NCBI GenBank assembly: GCA_014526335.1
Contig: JACTAT010000060.1
Span: 8,287,686-8,351,685, forward strand
From: Chrysaora quinquecirrha
Taxonomy: Eukaryota > Cnidaria > Scyphozoa > Semaeostomeae > Pelagiidae
Direction of reading: 5' to 3'
Length of the DNA: 64,000 bases
Of the stretch, positions 45,301 to 55,657 are shown one piece after another. Each line of letters starts with the position of its first letter. The first letter of the stretch is position 1. Both the position numbers and the translations under genes were made by a program. The notes under the pieces were generated by a model. It saw only the letters and a list, made by a program, of their open reading frames with translations. It ran no database searches and was not told the DNA's origin.

Positions 45301-48300
45301 AACAACCTCGTCCCCAGGCCCCAAATCAAACTTCCTCGAATCTCAACCGTCAAATTGATCTTGGCCCTGGTACCGGCCACAAAATCTGCCAAAATACTGG
45401 CAATTTTGGCCTAGGCATAAAAACAAGATGTAGATTCGGAAAGCAGATGTTTTTAGAATGGCAATGCAAAGACTTTCACTGATAACTGTAAGGCAAGATA
45501 CAATATCTCACGTAGCATCATTTTTAGACAGGAAAATTACTACAACCATCTAGCAAACTGCCTAACCCTAAATTTTATTTCGGATTCGAGTTCTCCATGT
45601 TGAAGAGTATCTAAAACTGCCAGGGGCCATTTTGGGCGTGGCCTGGTTTTCACGTGATTCATGACCACACCTACCCACGGTCTGAAAAAAATTTTTTTTG
45701 GAATTTTTGGAAAATTTTTTCAACAATGTGTAGTGTATCACAAGGCAAGAAATAAATTATAAAACACTTACTACTTTCCTCTTACCATTCGGGAGGTACA
45801 GCGTCTCAAAGTTTGTGTTGTTGTTGTTGTTAAAAAACATAAAGATGTCAATATTGCGCGTATAAACTGGAGTTTTCGAGTTGGAATCCATAGTTATAAT
45901 CAAGATAGTTTAAGTGTTGTATTTACACTATTTACAATGTATCTTTGCCTTGTCTGGTAGCTTTACTGGCATATCAAGGCCCCGGGGGAGGTACTTAGTA
46001 TAATTAGGGTACGGGTATGTGCCGCCCATATGGGTGGGTTTTGGGCACTGAAATTCTCTAAACATGGGTATGATTGTAACCTAAACCCCATAAAAGTGGG
46101 TGGCAAATTGAAGAAAAGTCGAAAGTTTAACTTTAATTCGGTCAGAAAAGTGGCAAAATCGCCCCAAAGATGTTCGTAGTACAATATCAAGCAATAATAA
46201 GGTCTACAAAGTCTTATTATTCTCATATTCCGCTTATTTTTACTCATAAAATAGGGTCTGTTTCTGCAAAGGTTTACATTATAAGTGGGTGGGTTTCCGA
46301 AATCTGGGCGGCACATCCCCGTCCATTCATAAGTGAAGTACCCCCGGGATCAAGGCAGCCATTCGTCGCACAAATCTTCACTGGACAGAAAGTCTGAAAC
46401 CTCCCAATCGCTTTCATCTGCTTCCGATAATATGGCTGTTAGGTTGGATTGTATTGACAACGTTGTGCTTTGCCTAGCCATAAGTCCTCTCTCGATAGCA
46501 CTAAAGGCATCCAAACGTGTCACAGGTTTCAAAACGGAGAAGGGACGAGTTAACTCACACCTCCTCTACATGGATGACCTGAAAATCTTTGCCCCTTGCA
46601 AGACCTCTCTTGAGAAGAGCATGGATGTTACCATGCGAGCGTCAAAAGCCATAGGCCTGGAACTGGGATTTAAGAAATGTAGCATTGCCCACAAATATGT
46701 TATCACAAACAGTATCGAGATGGTCGATGATACTGAGCCCCAAACATATCGACAAATCCCAATCCTGCAATCAGATGACACATACAAGTACCTTGGACTG
46801 GATCAGCTGCTAACGGTCAACAGAGAGAATACAGCGAGCCGAATACTCACGAAAGTGAGTAAGCAAGCTCGCCAGATTCTCAAAAAAACCTTAACAGCAA
46901 ATGTGTGACTAAGGCCATAAACCAGAAAGTAGCAGGAGTACTCCGTTACTTTCTGGCGGCCGGCCTTAGGACCAAAGGTGATATGAGACGCCTTGACGCT
47001 AAGATACGAGCCCACCTGCGGAAAGTGAGATATCAAGATGGTTCAGCGTCGGCCCATCGACTATACTTGCCAAGAAAGGCCGGTGGCAGGGGTATTTGCA
47101 GGCTGGAGGAGCTATACTGTCAAACCGCCCTCTCTGTCGTATGCTATCTTAGCGAGGCAGAAGACGAGTTTGCACAGTTGCTTTGCCGAGACATTAGAGC
47201 CCTGGAGACGGACAATCAGGGCGTAGGAGAGCTGCAATTATCGCCAAAGCAAACAGGGTGTTTCAGTCTTTGAGCATGACTGAATACTCTGTCGAGGAGA
47301 CGGTGAAACGCAACGGCATTCAAGTGCGAAATCATAGCCGGAAATTGAAATCCACAGTAGCCAAGACATATGAGCAGCGAACAAAAGCAGCCATATACAA
47401 CACAAAATGCCATACTAAGTATGGCAAACTGGTTGAACGTGAGAATGTGTATATACCCAACTTACGCACAAATGGCTCGTCGAAGGCTTACTGCCACCCC
47501 AGATAGAGGGCTACGTCATGGCCATCCAAGATGGCACCTTGTTATCAAGGCAGCACATGCTGCCACGGGCAACCAGGCGTTACGACAATGTCGACTATGT
47601 GGCAAAGGCAAAGATGGTCTGACACATATCATATCCGCATGTGGCAAACACAACTTTGGGGCTAACAAAGAAAGGCATGATGAAGTTGCAAAGGTGGTGC
47701 TCAACCACCTATTACAGAAGTATGACATTGAAATCTGCCCGGCGGAAAAAGCCCCAAAGGCGGAATATAAGAAAGATCAATGCAGGGTTCTCTGGGATAC
47801 GCAGCTCAAACCTGTAAAGCGAATATTCCGGCCGGACCTAGTGGTATGCGATAGGCCGGCGAAAGAAATCATCATAATCGAAGTCACTGTGCCGTATGAT
47901 AAACGCCTCACACAGGCATATGAAGAGAAAACAAATAAGTATGCAAAGCTCAAGCGCGATCTTTATAGAGCCAACAAATCCAAAGGTTATAAAACTGTAA
48001 CCTTACTAGTGGTGACCATCGGAGCTTTAGGATGTGTCAGTAAGCAAGTAACAGCCGAGTTACAGGGACATAGACTCTTCAAAGATTGTGTCCCAAGGCT
48101 TATGTCCGATGTTCAACGAGCAACTTACGTCGGCACTCAAATGACGGTCAAAAGGCATCTCGTCATGTGATTCCCTCAGGGATCCGCTCTTTTATGTGGC
48201 TAGCGTGTATGGTAACATACAGCCGCGACATACCACGTCAAATACGTGAGTGATCTGTATTGGATAAAAGCACTCATGTCAAGCCAACGATATCGAAGAC

Positions 48301-50142
48301 ATAAAGGAATTCATTCGAAAAAACATTTACAGTGGAAAAGCAGGCAAGGCATACTTGAGTATAAGAATACGACTATATAAAGAGATGAAAACCAAATCAT
48401 CCATGGGCATACCACCTGATCCCAAGTCAGTAGAACAGGCAATCAAACGCTGCCATCATCAAGCATTTTTATGGTATCATTGTCACATGCCGCAAGTGCC
48501 ATCGATACTTTTTGACGAAAACGGATGGCGATGGGACCCAGTAGAAAATATCGTCTCGCCAGTATGGTTTACTGGAAGCCAGGTACCAGAGTCACAGCGC
48601 CGAAACCAAAAAAAAGAAAACGTAAGATATCTTCTATTCTTGCAGCCACGAAAGATATCTCAGAAGACGAATATCGCCTAGCATTTACGATGGTGATGAC
48701 GAAACAATACAATCCAACCCAGAAACAGCCATATTATCGGAAGCAGATCAAAGCGATTGGGAGGTTTCGGACTTTCTGTCCAGTGAAGATTCGTTCGACG
48801 AATGGCTGCCTTGATACTCAAGTAAAGCTACCAGAGAAGGCAAAGATACATTGTAAATAGTGTAAATACACCACTTAAACTATCTTGATTATAACTATGG
48901 ATTCCAACTCGAAAAATCCAGTTTATACGCGCAATATTGACATCTTTATGTTTTTAACAACAACAACAACACAAACTTTGAGACGCTGTACCTCCCGAAT
49001 GGTAAGAGGAAAGTAGTAAGTGTTTTATAATTTATTTCTTGCCTTCTGATACACTACACACTGGTGAAAAAATTTTCCAAAAATTCCAAAAAAAATTTTT
49101 TCAGACCGTGGGTAGGTGTGGTCATGAATCACGTGAAAACCAGGCCACGCCCAAAATGGCCCCTGGCAGTTTTAGATACTCTTCAACATGGAGAACTCGA
49201 ATCCGAAATAAAATTTAGGGTTAGGCAGTTTGCTAGATGGTTGTAGTAATTTCCCTGTCTAAAAGGCAAAATACCCCCCCTCCGATGTAGAAGCCCCCTT
49301 CGATGTAGAATAAGTTATGCTGCGGGGCCTACTGCCTCTGAGAAGCAGGCTGACTATTGTAAAACATAAACGTTTTTTCTACAGTGAATCAAAGCAGCTC
49401 AGTCGTTGCACATGATCATCTAGATGACGAACATTCCTCAGCAATAAACTACACAATCGGAATAAGAAGAAGACCAGTTTACTTCATAACAACAACAATC
49501 ATCCCTATGGTACTACTATCAGTCATCTCCTCCACAGCGTCTATACTCCCTGCGATGACTGGTGATAGAATTGCTTTACTGATCACGTGCCTGCTTGCGT
49601 CTATTGTCTATCTGGACACGTTATTCAAGTATTTACCGGAATCATCGACAAGTTTTCCAATAATAATCATGTGGACATTGTTGAATCTTGCTTTTACAGC
49701 CTTGCAGATAATCTTGGCAAGTGTCTGCCTCAACTGGGCGAATAAGGAAGAAAAAAAGAAAAAGCCAGGGAAGAAGGCCATTTTTATTGTTTTTTATTTG
49801 TTTAGATATCTCATCTTTTTCCTGCCGATGATTTACACGAAAATCAAAGAATGCAGAGAGACAAGAAGACGGAAGGTAACAGTTGACATGGTCGATGCGA
49901 AGGAAAGTAGCACCGTTGAAGAAGATGCCCCCAAGAGCAATCCAGGCATTGATGATGCAGATGCCAATTCACAAGAAGCAAGCGAAGATTCCAAAAAAAG
50001 TTTCAAAAATGCAATAAAAATAATCGATTATTTTGCATTGTTGCTATCCTTTGTGTCCCTAGCGACCATTGGAGCTGCAGTTTATATCATAATGTTTAGC
50101 AGAAAAGAAGTCTCGATGTGTAATATATTGAGCCACCTGTAA
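42350..50142 (+). CDS. nicotinic-type Cys-loop ligand-gated ion channel subunit
   Basis: Six exons in phase: 42350-42413, 42970-43148, 43424-43468, 43940-44046, 44956-45215, 49385-50142; 470 aa. Signal peptide (HVIFLILISGCILGIIGG). Extracellular domain: WTPTLVVHE (loop A region) and the 13-residue Cys loop CEINACVFPVDNERC. Four membrane helices: PVYFITTTIIPMVLLSVISS, IALLITCLLASIVYLDTLF, PIIIMWTLLNLAFTALQII and YFALLLSFVSLATIGAAVYI, with a charged M3-M4 loop. FPVD and the IRRRPVYF entry to M1 are nicotinic. The acidic residue of TGDRIAL before M2 suggests cation selectivity (inference). No vicinal Cys pair is seen before M1, so it is not a typical alpha subunit, and an extra Cys lies inside the Cys loop. 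The last intron (45216-49384) contains a 3.7-kb composite element. The agonist cannot be predicted. Confidence 0.93.
42729..42925. repeat. AAGC tetranucleotide microsatellite
   Basis: Runs of CAAGCAAGCAAGC with AGGC variants in intron 1 of the receptor gene, 45 bp before exon 2. Lys/Gln/Ala and Leu/Cys/Ala frames are by-products. Confidence 0.93.
44348..44526 (-). mobile_element. tRNA-derived SINE, copy 5
   Basis: GAAGGTGAAGGTGAAATGGG, AGGATCTCAGTAGTAGGTTA, GACCTCGACCCTG, GAGTCAGCTGGAT, CAGCACCTTC. Reverse orientation in a receptor-gene intron. The B box region reads GGGCTCGAAAAAT, so it is mutated. Confidence 0.85.
45981..46348. mobile_element. MITE with CCCGGGGG ends nested in the left arm
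   Basis: Starts CCCGGGGGAGGTACTTAGTA and ends in the inverse, TGAAGTACCCCCGGG; GGGTGGGTTT and GGCGGCACAT words are also inverted inside. It is flanked by the 8-bp direct repeat ATCAAGGC. The other arm of the host element has the unoccupied site with a single copy (48808-48815, GCCTTGAT on +), confirming the insertion. Confidence 0.92.
46448..48170 (+). pseudogene. non-LTR reverse transcriptase with restriction-like endonuclease, decayed
   Basis: Coding similarity runs through at least three frames. Reverse transcriptase: CLAISPLSIALK and the catalytic HLLYMDDLKIFA, then KYLGLDQ. It shifts frame near 46905 (TKAINQKVAGVLRYF, then RKAGGRGICRLEELY), again near 47270, and the last frame is open to 48170. 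That frame has a C-x2-C-x8-H-x4-C knuckle (CRLCGKGKDGLTHIISAC) and the PD-(D/E)xK-type FRPDLVVCDRPAKEIIIIEV, which together mark the R2/NeSL/Hero group of LINEs that cut DNA with a restriction-like enzyme. The N-terminal half of the RT and any DNA-binding fingers are missing. Breaks make it non-functional as read, though some shifts could be sequence errors. Confidence 0.85.
48270..48815 (+). pseudogene. unrecognised transposon-associated ORF, C-terminal part
   Basis: The frame has KDIKEFIRKN, CHHQAFLWYHCHMPQ, FDENGWRWDPVENIV and SPVWFTGSQ, then shifts near 48590 into PKKRKRKISS and again to a third frame ending SDWEVSDFLSSEDSFDEWLP-stop at about 48813. Basic KKRKRK could be a nuclear signal. 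The final acidic tail lies in the inverted arm and is repeated on the - strand at 46353-46440. I do not recognise the family; its position makes it part of a mobile element, perhaps its original protein. Confidence 0.55.
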
Positions 50143-51007
50143 CCAAGGACGAAGCCAGTTGAGACTCGGGTGATTACTGATGTATTAAACGTATTTAATC
50201 TAAGCATTGCACATATAAAGCACTCTGATTGACTCCAGATGCACCGATATTGTAGAGGGTACTCTGTGATCCAAACAGGCAATTAACTTTTCAAAAATTT
50301 ATTAACCACCATTGCCGGTATACAAAGGGGATGCCAGGCACCACGCTTCTCTAACATCACCTGATTCTTTCAAATCCTAAAAAATGAGTAACGCAGCATG
50401 GATTCTAAATCTTGACTGGACGAGAGCTCTCGACGACACAGTCCTTATATTCAACGTGTTGTTGCTTCTACCTACTAACATACATCATTGTAATTCGTGT
50501 TTTTCTCTTGGGCAGTTTCCTAGGGGTATTTCATTCTTCAGAAAGGTGTACGAGATTCCTGTTCAGACAAAAGGATTTCCAAGGGATTTCTGCGAAGAGT
50601 GTAACGAGATTCCCAAGGAGTGAATTGCCTCTCAGTCGTTTCTTAGTGCAAAAAAGGCTTCTACAAAAATTTCAAGCCAACATTTCAAGTCATGTTAACT
50701 GACTTTCTTTTCAAACTAACACGGCAAAAGCATTAACCACGTCTATTTGGGATCGCAGAGTAACCTTATGCTGATTTTGGCACATATTAAATATATGGAA
50801 AAAAGTTAGCTAACCACCCCAGTAGAAACCTCAGTTATAAACCCCCTGTTTACTGAAATAAGGATAGCTGTTGTGTATAAAATAAATAAATAACGTATTT
50901 ATCGAAAAATATTCAAAACATCTTACCTCTAGTCTTCAAAGATCATCAAAAACCTTCTGCATAGCAGATGATAGAGTTTAATTATTATAAATACCTTACT
51001 GAATCAT
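50143..51007. other. convergent 3' region, receptor gene and DROSHA
   Basis: The receptor (+) and DROSHA (-) stops are 865 bp apart. AATAAATAAATAA at 50881 is a candidate receptor poly(A) signal. Short frames here show no recognisable product. Confidence 0.5.
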
Positions 51008-54000
51008 CTAACCATCAAGATATATCCACTGCGGGCTGTCAGTCTGTGGACCAGGATGACTGGGATTTGCGATACTTTCCTCTGTGTTTCTCGTTCTCAA
51101 ATGTTCATATATCTTGCTTACTCCACGTTTTTGTCTTTCAATTTGTCCAAAATAATCTGAAAGGAAATTCAACAAAATCATAAGTATAAAAACGCAAATC
51201 AGGAAAGAAGCCAGAGCATTTAAACCAAGCAAGACCCATATGATTATTGGGGCTATATGCAACGTCATATTTGTCCGTATGGCCATCAGGACAATAGATA
51301 CGTTTGACTCCACCGGGACAATACCAATGACTCGATTTCAAGACGTGGTAGGCAAGTGTCTCAGCCGCAAGCCATGATGTAACCGCTTTATTAAAGGGTT
51401 GTCATTAAAACTGAAGAAGTCGCAGCATTAGATGAACCCATGTCTCAGCGCCGTATGCAGCGCTTATGACTAAATGGATACCCGTACATAAGAAGCTACG
51501 TTTTTGGAAGCCAGAAAAATTCTTTACATTATGTCTAAAACAAATGCCAAAAAAGCAAGGTTTAAGGTTACACTGCTTCAGCAGGTCCTGCTTATCATTC
51601 TTCTTAACGCAATGTCTTTGGAGTCCATGCAAGAGGTTAACTCACAGACAAGTTGTAATTCAGCCCCAGTGAGTGGATTCAAACCGTTAACCAATAACCT
51701 CTTTCTTTGGATACCAGGCTAAATAGGTTCTGATTTATTGGGAAGAGAATATATAATTTCTGGTTGCAGGTTCTTTTTTTATAAAATGGAGGTTCTTACG
51801 TGCGGATTTCTACTGTAAACCTTATCAGCAAGTGAGAAAGATACGGAAATTGAAGAGTCGACATATGAAAGAAAAAGAAGGATCGAAAATACTAACTTGA
51901 CTGAAGTGCGTCTTCTGCTGCTGCCATTTCTGCCCCTTGAATCCTAAAAAGATACCAATATGATAGAAGAATTCGTGATCCATTTAAGAGGCCCCATTAG
52001 GGGTTAGAACATATCCCCATACATTTCTCTAAACATATCCCTTATCTCCTGTATGTCCCAGTATGTCACAAAAATATCCCGTACATTAACCCTCTATTTT
52101 CTCCAGAATGATCCCTTATCCCATATCCCTAATACCCTAACGGGGCCTCATTTAATAAATATTTGAAAGGATGAATTACTATAGGAATAAATGAAAGAAT
52201 AAATGAAAAAACTATGGCATACACAAAGGGAGCGAGGGACTGCCTCTGATGAGCTCTTGACGAAAACATTAGAAGACTATAGAAAAGACAACAGAAGACA
52301 CAAGAGTACAAGGTAAGGCAGTGGAAAAGAAAAGAAAATATAAGAGAATATATCCCTAAAAACAATAGAAGACCATAACAGACGATATAAGACAATATAA
52401 GCAAATGAAAGACAATAGAAGACACTGAAAGACAATAGAAGACAATAGAATACTCAGAAAGACAAAAGAAGACAATAATAACAAAAACATGAGACAATGG
52501 TAGACAAAAAAGACAATAGAAGTAAAAGAAAATAGAAGACAAAGACAAAAGAAGACAATGAAAGACAATAGAAGACAATAGAATTATAAGAAAGACAATA
52601 ATAACAACAACACTAGACAATAGAAGACAAAGAAGACAATATAAGACAGTATTAAAGAATAGAAGACAATAGAAGACAAAACGATAGAAGATAATTTCCC
52701 TTGCAAGAGAACAATAGAAAACAACAACGAATATTACTGAAATACCAGCCTTGCCCTCAATAAGAAGGTGCTCACAGCCCTTCTATTCACAGTGAATAAA
52801 AAGGGAGGAAAGAATGAAAGAGTTAAGTAAAGAATAAACATACAAAAGACGAGTAAGAAAAATGGGCGACAAATGAATGAAAAATTGAACCAACAAAAAA
52901 TTTGAAGGATGAAAACGAAAGATTGAATTAATGACTGAATAGATGAGTAAATGAATAAAGCAATGAAAGGATGAAGGAATGAAGAAACTAATCAATTGAT
53001 ATAACAAAGAGTATGCAAAATGAAAAAAATCTCACGTATTCGCTATTCCAGTTCCGATTCGTTTGCATTTGAAATAAACGGCAGCTAAAAATAAAATAAT
53101 TTCAATGAAAACAGAAGAACAACTTCAGCAGAGATGTATATGTATTAAAATCGGTCAAGGTTGCTTACCTCGGAAAGTTTTGTTTTGCACTGGGCCTGTC
53201 GATTCAAGTAGCCTGAAAAGATACAAAATGCTGGTGGTACAAAAAGCAAGACAAACAGAAACAAAAAAACATGCAGTTATATCTTTATATACCACATACA
53301 TATAGATATTTCCACAAGTAGCATATCACAATCTGGTTATCCTTGCCCCCCCTAGCCAAAGCCCGCCCTAGCCCATCTCTATAAGAGGCCCGTTGGACCT
53401 TTCCTTATCAAGACATATTAAACAAGGCACAACAATGCTTTGAACCAAATAACATAGCAAAAGTAATAAAAATACCTTACCTGTAAAATGGGTTTTCTTT
53501 TCTGTTGAAATCATCTCTTCTAAATGAGCAACATTGTTGAAGATAGGATTTTGGATCGATCCATCTTTGATTTAAAATGAAATCCTAAAACATTACAGAG
53601 ATTTTTGAGTACAGAGAATCAGCAATAGACCATTTCAAAGAGGACTATTGTTGGTTTCTGGAAGTTGGCGAACATCTTGAGTAAAGGAATCCTTTTTGCC
53701 TGCAACGATTTGGATTCCAATCGCTGCAGGAAGCAGGCGAGCTAGTGCATTCAAGTTTAATTTAAGAAAGGGGGAGAGACAGGATTCAGGTCCCAGCTTA
53801 CCAGCTCAGGAAGGTAGCTATTCAAGTAATTTCCTTTTCGTTTTAGTAAGTTGCTTCCATATTGTTTGCTGTGTTTCTGCAGATATTTTAAACATTTATG
53901 ATCGCAGATTCCTTTTCTCTCTTTGTCCTCCACTATTCGTGAAGCTAAAGCAACACTTGCTGCACTAACTCTCCTTAAGCGACAATCACTCTCAAGATGT

Positions 54001-55613
54001 CCTCCATATTTCAGAAAAAATCACGCCTCTCAGACCTCTTTGAAAAGGCCTATTCCTTGTAACAAGAGACGCCAACATACCTGAGCTTTTGTTAATTGGA
54101 AACAAAGCGAGATCATTATATAAACTCAGAACTGGATGCCAAAAAGTCAGAAGATATTCATCACATTACGGTATGAAAGAGAATCCTCCTACACTTTAAC
54201 ATAGTCCTTATCATCGCCCAAACCTATCTATAGCTCTAAGCAAAACACGAGCATAAATCTTGCAAGAGATAAGCAATAAATGGGTTATTTACCTCTAATT
54301 TTGGTATGAAACAAACGTCACAAATCGTCCTGCAATACTCGAGACCTTTATCAACATACACAGCAGCAAGGAATGCTAAAACGTAGAAAAAGAATTTAAC
54401 ATCCAACATAATACACTTCGTAAACAAAAAAAAAGAACAACAGAAGTTAAATTCTGATATGATTACCTTCAAAAGTGTCTGCCAATCTCTTTACATGAGT
54501 TGCCCCAGATTCATTCTAAAATTAAATTGGAGCAAGATTAATCAACGAATAATTAACTATCCCACACTGATCTTAATCAATGATTATTAATCTCATTCCG
54601 GATAACCTTGTTCGATTCATTAACAGCCTGGATCTAGGCCCTGGTCAAACGATCAAACATTGTTCGTCCACAATTTCAAATTTGCTGTACAACATTGCTT
54701 GACAAGCAAAAGTAACAAAATTTGTGGTGTGATGTTTTCGAAAAAGTTCAAAAACATTTTTTTTGCGTCAGGCGAGTTGGACGAGCAATGTTTTAGGAGG
54801 TGGCAAACGGTCAAGCATTTTGCCTGACAAGCAAATCTGAAAAATTGGACCAACAGCGTTTGATCCTTTGAGGCACTAGTCAAACAATAAAACATTGACT
54901 TCCAACATTTGAAACAGCTATAAAAGCAATGTTTGACCGTCTACTCACGTTTGGTCAACAAAATATCGCTTGACAAACAGAATTCGATCAGCAATGTTTT
55001 CAAAAACATTTCATGCTGTATCAAGCAAAAATGGTTGACCATCAATGTTTGACACAATGTTTGATGGTTTGGCCGAGCCCTTATGATGTTATTCGAATAA
55101 TGGGTTGATTGATCCAGGAACAAGCATTTCCAATCCATAATCAATACCTAGCTATATCTAACAGAAAGAATCTTATTCGACTCAAGATCTATCTGGATTC
55201 TTAATCTCAATCTGGTTGCATTATTGAGATCTCAGTCTATTCTCAATTACGATTTTCGACACAGCTCTGTATAAAAGCGAATTGCAAGGTCATCTCTAAT
55301 TTGGCAAAAGGATGGATGCATCTAAATTCAGATCCTGATTTAGATTGTATAACAAACAAACCTTTTCATTTTGGAAAATTAGGTAATTCTGGAGACCGAG
55401 TTCTTCAGCCACCGTTGCTTGAATTTTTCCATTTATCAAAGATGTCCTCAACAACTAAAACCAAAGCGCAAAGAATTTATTGCCAAGGAAAGAAGATTCT
55501 TGAAAATAAAAGCTTTAATTCAGATGACATAATTCAGTAGAATTATCTTACAACTTTCTGAAACTATTCTACCTCTCCTCTTCTTGGGAGTCTGTTCTCT
55601 CTGCAGCAAGCAA

Positions 55614-55657
<44 letters not shown>

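Larger units (their letters stand above)
45522..49264. mobile_element. composite element with 560-bp inverted arms around a retrotransposon core
   Basis: Left arm 45522-46460 (interrupted by a MITE) and right arm 48705-49264 are inverted copies. Ends are TTTTAGACAGGAAAATTACT and GTAGTAATTTCCCTGTCTAA. Arms include AACTGCCAGGGGCCATTTTG, a GTTGTTGTTGTT run and, at their inner edge, the C-terminal codons SDWEVSDFLSSED. Between the arms is a + strand reverse transcriptase/endonuclease pseudogene (46448-48170) and part of another ORF (48270-48815) that runs into the right arm. It lies inside intron 5 of the receptor gene. No target duplication was identified with certainty. Confidence 0.88.

Noticed and set aside
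51008..51341. Small membrane protein with a strong hydrophobic helix (IIIWVLLGLNALASFLI)
   Set aside because: The hydrophobic stretch is intron sequence in frame with the last DROSHA exon (51008-51156), whose YFGQIERQKRG tail matches the Drosha C-terminus after a good acceptor site.
52129..52620. 163-codon hydrophobic frame on the - strand
   Set aside because: Compositional product of the AGAAGACAAT array in a DROSHA intron.
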